Origin: Chelativorans sp. YIM 93263
Lineage (GTDB): Bacteria > Pseudomonadota > Alphaproteobacteria > Rhizobiales > Rhizobiaceae
Length of the DNA stretch: 64,000 nucleotides
Assembly: GCF_028767125.1 (NCBI RefSeq)
Contig: NZ_JAKCWP010000004.1
Span: 83,998-147,997, forward strand
Direction: 5' to 3'
A program made the translations under genes and the position numbers. How positions within the stretch are numbered: the stretch's first letter is position 1; every line of letters begins with the position of its first letter. Shown here piece by piece: positions 1 through 8,690 of the stretch. A model generated the notes under the pieces. It ran no database searches. It worked only from the letters and a program-made list of their open reading frames with translations, and was not told the origin of the DNA.

Positions 1-158
1 GTATCGGCACAGGAGGGGGAAGCACGGCGGGAAAGCCGTCAGGCTCCGTTCGGAGGCGTAGCGCGTAATTCCGTGCCAGGTCAGAAAAGCGGATGTAACT
101 GGGATTGGAGGATTCCTTCAGATTGGCCGAAAATTGCTTCCGGCCTTCATGCCTGCGC

Positions 159-184
159 GGAACATCTTTGGATCGTCCGATGTT
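159..184 (+). promoter_or_regulatory. EcfG-type stress promoter candidate
   Basis: GGAAC (159-163) is followed after 17 bases by TGTT (181-184). This resembles the alphaproteobacterial general-stress consensus GGAAC-N16/17-CGTT with one mismatch. The -10-like box ends 41 bases before the chosen ATG of the DUF4142 gene, the same distance seen for the DUF892 promoter in this window. It is the weakest of the set because of the first base of the -10 box. Confidence 0.45.
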
Positions 185-224
185 GGAGCGCCATCGCAAC
201 GAAGTCAATTCGGGAGACTCCTGT

Positions 225-761
225 ATGAAGCGTTCTTTCCTCCTCGTAACCGCCGCATTGGCGTTCGTGCTCGCAGGCCCGGCCATTTCGCAGGAAGCGG
301 CGCCGGAGGCTTCCGGGTCCGGCGCCGCCCAGATCGAAATTCCGTCTACGCCCCAGGAATTCGCCATGATGGCGGCCCAATCCAACATGTTCGAGATCGA
401 GTCGAGCCGCGTCGCACTGGAGAAGGCCCAGCAGGACGCCGTACGCGAGTTTGCACAGCGCATGGTCGACGATCACACCATGGCTTCGCAGCAGATGATG
501 CAGGCGGCTCAGGCCGACGCTGTCACTGATGTGCCGCAGACGCTGGATGCCCGGCATCAGGAGATGCTTACGCAGCTGCAGAATGCCGCGCCGGAGCAGT
601 TCGACAGCCAGTACCTACAGATGCAGCTTGCAGCGCACCAGGAAGCGGTGGCGCTGTTCGAAGGCTATGCTCAGCAGGAAGGCGCGCTGGCCGATTTTGC
701 GGAGACCACCGTTCCGACCTTGCAAGAGCATCTGTCGATGGTTCAGGACCTTGCCCAATAA
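225..761 (+). CDS. DUF4142 family secreted protein
   Basis: The 178-residue protein has an N-terminal signal peptide (K2-R3, then a hydrophobic stretch to about residue 20, ending near AISQEA). A ferritin-like four-helix DUF4142 domain follows over about residues 40-175. The tract FAMMAAQSNMFEIESSRVAL and the later FAQRMVDDHT and HQEAVALFEGYAQQEG are typical of the family. DUF4142 proteins are predicted periplasmic or outer-membrane proteins of unknown biochemical role, often induced by stress. The ATG at 225 is preferred over in-frame codons upstream because it starts the signal peptide. An EcfG-like promoter lies 41 bases upstream, which suggests membership of the general stress response. 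Confidence 0.85.
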   Translation: MKRSFLLVTAALAFVLAGPAISQEAAPEASGSGAAQIEIPSTPQEFAMMAAQSNMFEIESSRVALEKAQQDAVREFAQRMVDDHTMASQQMMQAAQADAVTDVPQTLDARHQEMLTQLQNAAPEQFDSQYLQMQLAAHQEAVALFEGYAQQEGALADFAETTVPTLQEHLSMVQDLAQ

Positions 762-1285
762 GGTCCAGCAACAAGGGCGTCTTGCGCGAGAGAAGCTCCG
801 GCGATGCAATAGCAAGAACTGCTGGCCATTTGCATTGCCGCCTGCCTCTCGCGCAGAACGCGTACTCCTACTACACGTTCTGGCGCCTCGCGTAGATCAA
901 GTCGGGCAACAAGCTTTTCCCTGAAGCTCACATTCCTTGCGGAACCGTGGGCGATCCGCCTGCGTTCGCGGAGGCGCCATTCCAGGCCTCGTTCCAGTGG
1001 TGATCTAATCATCGAGCGGGGACGCGAACGCTGCCGCGTGGTGGAGGAGCGCCATCGATCGCAAGGGTACGCCCAGCCGGTCTCGGGACCGGATATTCGG
1101 GCGCACCGGCTTCAGGACCCCCGGCTCCGTCGACGGTCGGCCGGAAGGCCGGCCGTCCGGGGCCCGCCGCCCCCGGGGCGATCGGCGGTTCCCAGAGGCG
1201 GCTTCGCTATTGCAACAAGACGCTGGAATTGAAACCGGTTGAACGATCGGTTCTCTCCGCACTCTAGCGCAATCGCGACGTCCAG
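762..1285. other. Gene-free stretch with orphan promoter candidate
   Basis: No convincing protein-coding gene is seen between the DUF4142 gene and the convergent DUF892 gene. The stretch contains the promoter-like element at 941-966 and a very GC-rich, self-complementary segment around 1130-1200 (for example GGCCGGAAGGCCGGCC) that could fold in RNA. Short open frames here lack family resemblance or a ribosome binding site. Confidence 0.5.
941..966 (+). promoter_or_regulatory. Orphan EcfG-type promoter candidate (GGAAC-N17-CGTT)
   Basis: GGAAC at 941-945, a 17-base spacer and CGTT at 963-966 match the alphaproteobacterial EcfG consensus exactly. No gene on the plus strand follows before the convergent DUF892 gene ends at 1286. 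If active it would transcribe a non-coding RNA through the structured GC-rich segment at 1130-1200. Chance occurrence cannot be excluded. Confidence 0.4.
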
Positions 1286-1945
1286 CTATTTTCCCTTACG
1301 CTCCATGTATTCCTTCGTGTGGTGGTGGACCTGGCCGTCTTCGCCGCGATACTCTCGGCTCTTGAGATCGTCCCCGCTGCTCGACCGTTGCTGCTTTTGG
1401 CCATCCGAGCCGTCCCGAGAGGTGCTCTGCGAGATGGCTTGGCTTTCACCGTTTTCCTGCAGCGCCTCATTATTAACCCGGCGCTCGGCGAGTTTGCTCA
1501 TTTCCTCGTCCCAGCGGTATCCTTCCTCTACGGCCTGCTCCATGGCCTTCGCCAGTTCCTGCTCGCCGGCTTCCCTGGCCAGTGCTCTTACGGTGCCCCA
1601 GGCGGCGATGCAGTAGTGCTCCAGCCCCTGCGCGCCGGCAATGACGACCGCTTCCTTCATTTCCGCTGTCTGGACCTCGCCAACAAGGCTCTGCGCCTCT
1701 TCGATCAGCCCACGAGCCGCTGCGTTCTGCGCTCTCGGTGATTTGCCGTCGAGCTTCTCCGAAGCTTTCCTTGCGGTTTCGAGTATGCGTTGTCCTTGCT
1801 TCAGTCTCTGCTCCAGCAATTGCGCCAACTGCTTGTTTCGAACCTCTCGACTCATTTGCTGCAGCGCCTTTGATGCCTGGCTTTCGGCATCCTCGATTTT
1901 CCGGACCTCGTATGCGAGCAGCTCCTGGGCAGTTTGGATAGGCAT
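1286..1945 (-). CDS. DUF892 (YciF/YciE-type) ferritin-like protein
   Basis: The 219-residue protein has the DUF892 helical bundle over about residues 1-165. It opens with PIQTAQELLAYEVRKIEDAE and contains the paired Glu/His pattern AQGLEHYCIAAWGTVRALA. The C-terminal ~50 residues are a hydrophilic, low-complexity tail (QSTSRDGSDGQKQQRSSS, then HHHTKEY). DUF892 proteins such as YciE/YciF are cytoplasmic ferritin-like stress proteins of unclear reaction. The gene is monocistronic, and an EcfG-type promoter lies 41 bases upstream of its ATG. General stress induction is therefore likely, by inference from that site and the family. Confidence 0.88.
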   Translation of the reverse strand: MPIQTAQELLAYEVRKIEDAESQASKALQQMSREVRNKQLAQLLEQRLKQGQRILETARKASEKLDGKSPRAQNAAARGLIEEAQSLVGEVQTAEMKEAVVIAGAQGLEHYCIAAWGTVRALAREAGEQELAKAMEQAVEEGYRWDEEMSKLAERRVNNEALQENGESQAISQSTSRDGSDGQKQQRSSSGDDLKSREYRGEDGQVHHHTKEYMERKGK

Positions 1946-1985
1946 GGCAGGTCCCTTTCCTCAGTATTTGGATATCATGGCACCG

Positions 1986-2010
1986 AACCGCGTCCGGGGT
2001 TCACTGTTCC
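1986..2010 (-). promoter_or_regulatory. EcfG-type promoter of the DUF892 gene
   Basis: Read on the minus strand, GGAAC (2010-2006) is followed after exactly 16 bases by GGTT (1989-1986). The -10-like box ends 41 bases before the DUF892 ATG at 1945. The same GGAAC-N16-GGTT architecture recurs at 3772-3796 and 46641-46665. Confidence 0.65.
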
Positions 2011-2070
2011 TGAGGGTGAGCAAAATTCGGTTGCTCGGAAAAGATCCAATCGAAGTCACGGTCGCCTCGC

Positions 2071-2580
2071 TTACCGTCTGTACCTTTTGCGGCGACTGAG
2101 AAGCATGAGGGCCAAGGCGGAAGCTGCGGCCAGAACGGCTGCCTTCCGGACCAAACCTGTCTTGTTGTGCTTCCATTCCGCGCGAAGGCCCATTTCGGCG
2201 GGTAGGTTGGGGATTCGTCCTTGGAGGAGATCTCCCAACACCCCTTCCACCATGTTGATCCGGTCGGCCGCAAGCAGCATCAGCCAATGCCGCCAATCCG
2301 ATTCGCTGTAGCCAAAGGCGATCCTGCGGATAGAGCCGCTGAGACCGCGGGGTGGCACGGAAGTGCCGAAGACGGCAGGCAGGCGATTGTGCTCGATGGA
2401 TCGGAGCACTTCCACCCGGGGCTCCTGGAGCGACGGCCTGTCCCACGTCATCGCGCGTTCCTCGTCGCCGGCCCGGTCCCGGTAGGGATAGGTTGGGTCG
2501 TTGCGCGGATCGGCATCCACGCCCCAGCCCGTGACGGTAGCGGGGTTTACTTTTTGCTGCTTGGTGATGAATGATGGCAT
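2071..2580 (-). CDS. Hypothetical protein with C-terminal membrane anchor
   Basis: I do not recognise a named family for this 169-residue protein. Its N-terminus is polar and rich in D, P and R. The centre (about 75-110) is amphipathic, with ESDWRHWLMLLAADRINMVE. The C-terminus has one hydrophobic segment (AAVLAAASALALMLL, about residues 148-162) followed by a basic tail RRKRYRR, as in a tail-anchored inner-membrane protein. It begins 12 bases after the stop of the zinc alcohol dehydrogenase gene, so the two probably share one mRNA and the stress-type promoter at 3772-3796. Confidence 0.7.
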   Translation of the reverse strand: MPSFITKQQKVNPATVTGWGVDADPRNDPTYPYRDRAGDEERAMTWDRPSLQEPRVEVLRSIEHNRLPAVFGTSVPPRGLSGSIRRIAFGYSESDWRHWLMLLAADRINMVEGVLGDLLQGRIPNLPAEMGLRAEWKHNKTGLVRKAAVLAAASALALMLLSRRKRYRR

Positions 2581-2592
2581 CGCCGCCCCGCC

Positions 2593-3744
2593 TTATCGTC
2601 CGCCATTCGGATAAAGAACAGGCTTGATGCAACCATCAAGCTTGGCGGAAAACATGTGATATCCGTCCGGCACCTCCTCAAGCCCCATCCGGTGAGTGAT
2701 CAGTGCCTTGGGATTGATGTGCCCGGCTCGCACATGCTCGAAGAGTCGTGGTAGAAGGCGTTTAACCGAAGTCTGATTGGCGCGGATCGTGATCCCCTTG
2801 TTCAAAACGTTGCCGATGGGAACCACGTTGCCGGTCGGCCCGTAGACGCCTACGATCGAGACGATTCCGCCCTTCTTCGCGGAATTGATGGCCCAGTGCA
2901 GCGCGATGGCCGAACCCGCCTCGAGCTTCAGCCTCTTGCCGAACAAGCTATGCAGTGCGCTTCCTGCAGCGTCGGCGCCCACGGCGTCGATGCAAACGTC
3001 CGCTCCAAGCGAATCCGTCTGCTTCTTTATGAAGACCGCCATGTCTTCGATCTCGCGGAAGTCAAAGACCTCCGCTGGGCAGTAGCGCTGCGCGAATTCG
3101 AGCCGATAGTGAATGTGGTCGATGACGATGACGCGGCCGGCACCGAAAAGCCAGGCGCAACGCGCGGCCATAATGCCTACAGGGCCGGCGCCGAAGACGA
3201 CCACCGTATCACCCTTCTGGATGCCGCCCATTTCGGCCGCCTGATAGCCGGTCGGCACCACGTCTGTCAGCATCACGGCGTCATCGGGATCCATCCAGTC
3301 GGGGATCAGCGTCGGGCTCACGTCCGCAAAGGGAACGCGTACGTACTCCGCCTGCCCGCCCTCATACCCGCCTGCTGTGTGAGAATAGCCGTAGATTCCT
3401 CCCACGGCCGTGGCCTCGGGATTCACCTCATGGCAGTTGCCGAACAGTCCTTGCTTGCAGAAGTGACACTGGCCGCAGGCGATGTTGAAAGGTACGAGCA
3501 CGTGGTCGCCCCGCTTCAATTTCTCCACCCCGGGCCCCACTTCTTCCACAATCCCACAGAACTCGTGACCGAACGTCGTTCCTATCCGCGTGTCGGGAAC
3601 CAGGCCGCGATAGAGGTGCAGGTCGGAACCACAGATGCAGGAACGCGTAACGCGGACGATCGCGTCCCGCGGATGTTCCATCCGTGGCATTGCTTTTCGT
3701 CTCGTTCGAACCCGATAAGGTCCCCTGTAGTCCGCTGCCAGCAT
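2593..3744 (-). CDS. Zinc-dependent alcohol dehydrogenase
   Basis: The 383-residue protein belongs to the medium-chain dehydrogenase/reductase superfamily. The GroES-like N-terminal domain carries the catalytic zinc site (CICGSDLHLY, then GHEFCGIVEEVG) and a structural zinc loop (CGQCHFCKQGLFGNC). The Rossmann domain shows VVVFGAGPVGIMAARCA. It probably oxidises an alcohol or formaldehyde adduct with NAD(P)+. The substrate cannot be read from sequence, though it resembles glutathione-independent formaldehyde dehydrogenase-like proteins. The ATG at 3744 has the ribosome site GAAGGA and fits the family start; an in-frame upstream codon would overlap the promoter. It leads an operon with the membrane-anchored hypothetical gene. 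Confidence 0.88.
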   Translation of the reverse strand: MLAADYRGPYRVRTRRKAMPRMEHPRDAIVRVTRSCICGSDLHLYRGLVPDTRIGTTFGHEFCGIVEEVGPGVEKLKRGDHVLVPFNIACGQCHFCKQGLFGNCHEVNPEATAVGGIYGYSHTAGGYEGGQAEYVRVPFADVSPTLIPDWMDPDDAVMLTDVVPTGYQAAEMGGIQKGDTVVVFGAGPVGIMAARCAWLFGAGRVIVIDHIHYRLEFAQRYCPAEVFDFREIEDMAVFIKKQTDSLGADVCIDAVGADAAGSALHSLFGKRLKLEAGSAIALHWAINSAKKGGIVSIVGVYGPTGNVVPIGNVLNKGITIRANQTSVKRLLPRLFEHVRAGHINPKALITHRMGLEEVPDGYHMFSAKLDGCIKPVLYPNGGR

Positions 3745-3771
3745 CCGTGTTTCCTTCGCAATGTCGCAAGG

Positions 3772-3796
3772 AACCACGCTGGTGGGTGGTTGTTCC
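3772..3796 (-). promoter_or_regulatory. EcfG-type promoter of the alcohol dehydrogenase operon
   Basis: On the minus strand GGAAC (3796-3792), a 16-base spacer and GGTT (3775-3772) lie 28 bases upstream of the dehydrogenase ATG. The layout is identical to the DUF892 promoter. It sits in the 65-base gap after the GNAT gene, which indicates that the operon has its own start and does not depend on readthrough. Confidence 0.65.
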
Positions 3797-3809
3797 ACTT
3801 GCCCGATTA

Positions 3810-4469
3810 TTATGGGCTGGCGGTCACGCAAATGCGGATGCCTGGCTCAGGCGTGTTTTCTCGCGTGAGCGTGCGCAATTCTCTCGCCGGCCGGTGCCGG
3901 GCCACTTCTTCAATCAGGCGGGTACCTCGACCTGCCATTCCGGAATATTCACTGCGCAGCAGACCCATAAGATGTGCAGCCACTCTTTCTGTACCCCATA
4001 GCAGCGCTTCCCGCTTGATGCCCTCCAGCCTGAACCCGACCTTCTCATAGGCTTTCTGAGCTTGCGGATTGAAGGCGTACACTTCTAGTTCTATGCGGTT
4101 CAGTCCGAGCTCCCGAAAGCCGAATGCCACGAGCAGACTGGTTGCCTCCGTACCGTATCCCTTGTCCCGCTCAACAGGGTCCCATATCGCGATACGAAAT
4201 GAGGAGCTCCTGTTCGACCAGTCGATGTCGTTAAGGACCACCTCCCCAACCAGTTGCCCGTCGACGACGATGCCGTAGTCCCACCGGTCTGTCGCTTCCT
4301 CGATCCTAATGCAGTGGGCTTGGACGTCCGCGAAGCTGTGCCGCGTATGTGTGCCTGTAAGACGCTGCGACGCGGGGGGCAGGGAGGCGAACATCGCAGT
4401 AGCATCGCTTTTGGTGAGCGGCCGAAGAAGAAGTTTATTGCCCTTCAGGATTGGCTTTGTAAGTGTCAT
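3810..4469 (-). CDS. GNAT N-acetyltransferase (RimJ/RimL type)
   Basis: The 219-residue protein has a GNAT fold over about residues 8-170. It opens LLLRPLTKSDATAMFASLP, has the acetyl-CoA pyrophosphate loop near RDKGYGTEATSLLVAFGF, and the following LNRIELEVYAFNPQAQKAYE and VGFRLEGIKREALL strands. This is the RimJ/RimL-like acetyltransferase_3 group, which modifies protein N-termini or small molecules. The C-terminal ~45 residues (after LLRSEYSG) extend beyond the usual fold and are basic. It lies upstream of the alcohol dehydrogenase on the same strand but is separated by that operon's own promoter. Confidence 0.85.
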   Translation of the reverse strand: MTLTKPILKGNKLLLRPLTKSDATAMFASLPPASQRLTGTHTRHSFADVQAHCIRIEEATDRWDYGIVVDGQLVGEVVLNDIDWSNRSSSFRIAIWDPVERDKGYGTEATSLLVAFGFRELGLNRIELEVYAFNPQAQKAYEKVGFRLEGIKREALLWGTERVAAHLMGLLRSEYSGMAGRGTRLIEEVARHRPARELRTLTRENTPEPGIRICVTASP

Positions 4470-4700
4470 GAGGGGTCTCGCAATAGTCCTTGGTCAGTGT
4501 AGTAACCGCAGCAAGCGGCTGGTTCAAACTAAGTCGGCGTCCGAAGATTGGACGGTTCGCTTTGCCCTTGAAATCTTCGCGTCCCTCCGGTGCCTCGGCA
4601 GGTTCTATGACACCCTCCCGAGAAGGACAGGCGAGGACACCGCTATTATGGAGATCATGTTCGCGATCTGACGACGACCTCGACATCGGCATTCAGCAGT

Positions 4701-6512
4701 TCACTGCCCGCTCCTTCTGGTGAAGCCGTCGAGGCTCCATCGCTCGCTCCCCACGCCGTGGTGAACGATGAAGAGTCCTTCCGGATCGTATCGATGCTTG
4801 ACCTCGAGAAGGTCTGCATAGTTGCTCCCCCAGAATGCCTCCTGCCACGATTCCTCAAAGAAGTTACTCTCCGCCACATAGGAAGCGGGTTTTGAGAGAA
4901 GCCTACGCATTTCGACCATTGCACCTTCAATCCTATCCGAGGCTTTCCGCGCGCTTTCGCGATTGGGCTCGCGACCCGGAATGCCGGGATACGCGGGCGG
5001 TCCTTCGGCCGCGCTGATCAGCAGCGCAAAAGCATCAATCGCCGCCGGATTGATTGCCGTCGCCGCTGCCGCTTCTAGAGCTCCGTCGGGAGCGCCGGCC
5101 AGTCCCTTGTTGAAATGCAGTGCCACGCTCCAGCGCCTGCTGGCCGCATAGAGCGCGTCGGCGAGCTCTCCCCTCCGGCGCGGCTCCAGGAGCGCCGCCG
5201 GAAGCCAGGCCGATTGGTATCCATAGAGAACCTGTCCCGCCTCTTCGAGATTTCCGGCCCAGAAAATGTTATCCTGGGAAACGCCCTCGCGCATATCAGC
5301 GAGCACTAACCCCGGGATCTGCTTAAGGAAGGCTGGGTCCCAGAAGCGGCGTGCCGGCAGGGCGATGATCAAAGGATCGGAGGCAATACGGAAGTCATGA
5401 GGCGAGGCGGCAATCTCATCGAAGAACGGCCGCCAAGCTGCTTCGGCTTGCGATTGATCCATGCCTTGAAAGACCATGCCGATGTCCAGCACGTTGCGGG
5501 GCCGGAATCGCACTTGCTCTCCCCAGTGCGGGTTGAAGAGGGCATCGCCATAGAAGTCCACTAGCCGCCCGACCAGCTGGCGGAACGCCTCGTCCGAGGT
5601 CGCTTCCACGGTTGCAAACACTCCACCGAAAAACTCCGGCAGCGGATGCGTCCGGATCGTCATTCGGGTCACGACGCCGAAGGTCCCGCCACCGCCGCCC
5701 TTTATTGCCCAGAACAGGTCGGGATGCGTGCAGCGATTGGCGACGAGTACTTTTCCATCCGAGGTGACAATTTCTGCTTCCAGCAGGCTTCCGGCTGCCA
5801 AACCAAAGGCCTTCGAGAAGCTGCCGAACCCTCCGCTTTGGATCAGTCCCGCGACGCCCACCGTTAGGCAGCCGCCGCCTTGCACATAGCGCCCGCCCGT
5901 TGTCGTTACTGCGTTGTAGACCTGCCCCCAAAGTGCGCCTGCACCAACCGAGACTGCCGTCTGGGACTGTCCGTCGCACCCGGCCCCGACGAAGGCGTCG
6001 TGCAAGGTCACTGAATCCATATGTCGAGTCCAGATCAGGAGAGAATCCGTCGCGTTGGAGGTACCCTGATAGCTATGTCCGCCGCCTTTTACGACGATCC
6101 GTAACCTGTGCTCCCGTGCGAAATCGACGGCGGCGACCACATCGCCGGTCGTCTCCGCCGCCACAGCATAGACGCTCGGTTGGGAGGTCCACGCGTCTAC
6201 CCAACCGAGCGTCTGTGTCAGGCCAGGCTCGTCACCGAGAAAGTAGGGATTTCTCAGGTTTCCGAAGAGTTTTTCACAGCTGTCATCCCCAAGTCGTCCC
6301 GCACAATTCGCAATTGGAGATTCGACCGGCAGCAGCCGCCCTCCGACACGACGCTTCAGCGCCGCCCAGTCTGCCTGCGAGGGCCATCCTGGATGGCCCG
6401 GTCGCGTCCGGGACTCAGGATTACTATTTGCCAGAGCGTCGAGTGGAGCACCCGTTCCGGCTATCCCAAGGAGCGGAGCCGCCGAAGCCAGCAGGAAATC
6501 TCTTCTGTTCAT
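4701..6512 (-). CDS. Tat-exported FAD-linked oxidase (berberine-bridge type)
   Basis: The 603-residue flavoprotein starts with a twin-arginine signal (NRRDFLLASAAPLLG, residues 2-16). The FAD_binding_4 domain spans about 110-290 and a BBE C-terminal domain lies at about 555-600 (SNYADLLEVKHRYDPEGLF). VVKGGGHSYQG places His146, and GGGCLTVGVAGL places Cys215, where bicovalently flavinylated oxidases attach FAD. It probably oxidises a sugar, alcohol or aromatic compound in the periplasm with O2 as acceptor; the substrate is unknown. The ATG at 6512 has a strong ribosome site (GGGAGATGAA) and begins the signal peptide. A 205-base gap separates it from the DUF1772 gene. Confidence 0.85.
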   Translation of the reverse strand: MNRRDFLLASAAPLLGIAGTGAPLDALANSNPESRTRPGHPGWPSQADWAALKRRVGGRLLPVESPIANCAGRLGDDSCEKLFGNLRNPYFLGDEPGLTQTLGWVDAWTSQPSVYAVAAETTGDVVAAVDFAREHRLRIVVKGGGHSYQGTSNATDSLLIWTRHMDSVTLHDAFVGAGCDGQSQTAVSVGAGALWGQVYNAVTTTGGRYVQGGGCLTVGVAGLIQSGGFGSFSKAFGLAAGSLLEAEIVTSDGKVLVANRCTHPDLFWAIKGGGGGTFGVVTRMTIRTHPLPEFFGGVFATVEATSDEAFRQLVGRLVDFYGDALFNPHWGEQVRFRPRNVLDIGMVFQGMDQSQAEAAWRPFFDEIAASPHDFRIASDPLIIALPARRFWDPAFLKQIPGLVLADMREGVSQDNIFWAGNLEEAGQVLYGYQSAWLPAALLEPRRRGELADALYAASRRWSVALHFNKGLAGAPDGALEAAAATAINPAAIDAFALLISAAEGPPAYPGIPGREPNRESARKASDRIEGAMVEMRRLLSKPASYVAESNFFEESWQEAFWGSNYADLLEVKHRYDPEGLFIVHHGVGSERWSLDGFTRRSGQ

Positions 6513-6717
6513 TTCATCTCCCTTTTTCCCTTGGGCAGCGATCAAGAAAACGAGCTTGGCGGATGTGCGCGTGCATTCCTCGGCGATCTCGATCTGGTGA
6601 AGAGTGGGAATCGTGGCACTCGATCAGCGCTCTGCTCGCCGGCAGCGGAACTGAGTAGCGCTGCCGTCGGGTCAGAATGGTACTCCGCTTACCGCTTGGG
6701 TTTGTATTCCGCCTGGC

Positions 6718-7200
6718 TCATCCTTGGATCAGCGCAATCATGAAGCATCCCAACGACAGGATTCCGCCCAACGTCCTCACATGGTTCCACCAGGTCCATC
6801 GCTGCAGGTAATGGGCCCAGACAGCGGCGCCTTCCGCCGTCGCCGGAACAACGAGAGCAAGCGCGTTGTTCATCGGAACGTTGAAGATGATCGTCACGCC
6901 GATGATGCAAACGAGATAGGCCGCACCGCCTCCTGCCGCCAGAACCGCTCCCGATCCGACTGATCCGAGCAAACTGGCGCCGATGATCACGGCGCTCAGA
7001 AATGCCGTCCCGAAGAACAGGAGCAAGAAGATGGGATTCAGGACCACGTTGTTGATGGCCTGCATGGCAGCAATGCCGGATTGTGGAGCGACACGATTCA
7101 ATGCACCCATCACCACGTTGGAAAAGCTGTAGAAGAAGCCTGCCATCACCCCTGCGCCAGCTGCTGCGAGTAGTACGGTCATCGTGTATATGCGGTCCAT
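6718..7200 (-). CDS. DUF1772 family membrane protein
   Basis: The 160-residue integral membrane protein has four predicted hydrophobic helices: TVLLAAAGAGVMAGFFYSFS, the stretch around LNPIFLLLFFGTAF, around AAYLVCIIGVTIIFNVPMN, and the C-terminal LGGILSLGCFMIALI. The PMNNALA motif before the last helix is typical of DUF1772, a family related to anthrone oxygenase-like membrane proteins of unknown role. Its ATG overlaps the TGA of the NmrA gene by one base, so the two are translationally coupled. Confidence 0.85.
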   Translation of the reverse strand: MDRIYTMTVLLAAAGAGVMAGFFYSFSNVVMGALNRVAPQSGIAAMQAINNVVLNPIFLLLFFGTAFLSAVIIGASLLGSVGSGAVLAAGGGAAYLVCIIGVTIIFNVPMNNALALVVPATAEGAAVWAHYLQRWTWWNHVRTLGGILSLGCFMIALIQG

Positions 7201-8042
7201 CACACAGCCGCCTGCCACACGCCTGCATCTGCAGTCCTGCGCGCATAGTCCGAAAAATCCCGTGGCTCGCGCCCGAGCGCGCGCTGTACTCCATCGGTGA
7301 TATAGGTGTTGCGCCCGTCCAGCACCTCGCGCGTAAGGAGTTCCAGCAGTTCGACGAACTCCGGTGGGATGTCGTCGTAGGTCCGAAGCTCGGCCGCATA
7401 ATCCTCGACGGTGACGGGCACATATCGGATATCCCGGCAAGCAGCACTGGAGATCTCGGCAATAGCCTCTCGGAAGGTCAGCATGCGCGGGCCGGTTACC
7501 TCGTAGAGTTGTCCGACATGCCGCTCCTCTGACAGTGCGGCGACAACCATGTCAGCGATGTCGTCCGCATCGATGAAGGGCTCAGGAACGTCATCCCGCG
7601 GAAACACTACTTCACCAGCAAGGATACCTTCTAGGAAAAAGCTTTCGGAGAAATTCTGGGCAAACCAGCTGGCGCGAACGATCGTCCATTCCGCGCCAGA
7701 GGTCATCACCACCTGCTCGGCCTTCTGGGCCTCCTTCTCGCCGCGGCCTGACAGCAGCACCAGCCTCTTCACGCCATTTCCTACAGCAAGTGAAGTGAAT
7801 GCTGCAATTGCATCGACCGCACCCGGCAGGGCTATGTCCGGGTAGTAGGTGACATATGCCGCGCGCACACCGTCGATGGCACCCTCCCAGGAACTGCGGT
7901 CATTCCAGTCAAAGCATGGCATGGCGGAGCGCGAACCGATGCGGACAGGGACGCCCTGTGCCTCAAGGCGCCGGGTAACCCGGCTTCCCGTCTTTCCATT
8001 TCCACCGATGACTAGGATAGGGTTGCCAGTTGTCTTGGCCAT
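7200..8042 (-). CDS. NmrA-like NAD(P)-binding protein
   Basis: The 280-residue Rossmann protein starts with ILVIGGNGKTGSRVTRRLEA (about residues 9-28), the glycine-rich dinucleotide loop of atypical SDR/NmrA proteins. It carries the family features RLVLLSGRGEKEAQKAE and WTIVRASWFAQNFSE, but lacks a clear YxxxK catalytic pair. It may be a redox sensor or a quinone/NAD(P)H-dependent reductase. The ATG at 8042 follows AAAGGAGAACCGAAAG. It forms a coupled operon with the downstream DUF1772 membrane protein. Confidence 0.85.
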   Translation of the reverse strand: MAKTTGNPILVIGGNGKTGSRVTRRLEAQGVPVRIGSRSAMPCFDWNDRSSWEGAIDGVRAAYVTYYPDIALPGAVDAIAAFTSLAVGNGVKRLVLLSGRGEKEAQKAEQVVMTSGAEWTIVRASWFAQNFSESFFLEGILAGEVVFPRDDVPEPFIDADDIADMVVAALSEERHVGQLYEVTGPRMLTFREAIAEISSAACRDIRYVPVTVEDYAAELRTYDDIPPEFVELLELLTREVLDGRNTYITDGVQRALGREPRDFSDYARRTADAGVWQAAV

Positions 8043-8225
8043 CTTTCGGTTCTCCTTTACATGGATGAGAAATCCTCTACGCGCTGCGGGATCCAGCAAT
8101 GTTTATGCGCGCAGGGAGACACCTCAGACCTGCCGCCTGTCTCCGTGCAGTACGAAGGTTGGCTTTATCTAGAAGGAGGGCCCACTGGGGCGGCTCCTTG
8201 TCCGGAATGCGGACCTACACGTGGC

Positions 8226-8690
8226 TCACGCGGCTCGGAAGGCTGCCTCAAGAGTTGCGGAATCGATCTTATTCATGGTCAGGAGCGCCTCCATGACGCG
8301 GCCTGCTGCCGTCTGGTCCTCCTTCATCAAGAGATCAGGCAATATTTCAGGGACGATCTGCCACCAGATCCCGAAGCGGTCTCTGAGCCAGCCGCAGGGC
8401 TTTTCCTCGCCGCCGTCGGCAGCCAATGCATCCCATAGACGGTCCGTCTCTGCCTGGTCATTCGTCAGAACAACAATAGAACTAGCGCCTGTATGCTCCA
8501 TCTTCGGACCCCGATTGAGAATCTGATACGGCACTCCGCCAAGAGTGAATTCGATTGTCAGAGGCGGCTCGCCTACCGTCGGAGAGAAGATGCGCTCTAT
8601 CCTGCTGTTCGGGACCAGAGACACGTAGCACTCGGCTGCTTCTTTGCCGTTTCCGGAGAACAACAAGCAGGTCTGGATCTTCGAAGCCAT
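8226..8690 (-). CDS. VOC family protein (PhnB/3-demethylubiquinone methyltransferase-like fold)
   Basis: The 154-residue protein is of the PhnB-like VOC type. KIQTCLLFSGNGKEAAECYV opens the first beta-alpha-beta unit, and GGVPYQILNRGP and CGWLRDRFGIWWQIVPEIL are hallmarks of the group. Its function is unknown; despite the old family name it is not a methyltransferase. It is divergent from the LysR regulator at 8884, with about 190 bases between them, which makes it a plausible target of that regulator. Confidence 0.85.
   Translation of the reverse strand: MASKIQTCLLFSGNGKEAAECYVSLVPNSRIERIFSPTVGEPPLTIEFTLGGVPYQILNRGPKMEHTGASSIVVLTNDQAETDRLWDALAADGGEEKPCGWLRDRFGIWWQIVPEILPDLLMKEDQTAAGRVMEALLTMNKIDSATLEAAFRAA

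Noticed and set aside
4435..4692. A small minus-strand frame upstream of the GNAT gene
   Set aside because: It overlaps the GNAT start in another frame and shows no ribosome site or family features.
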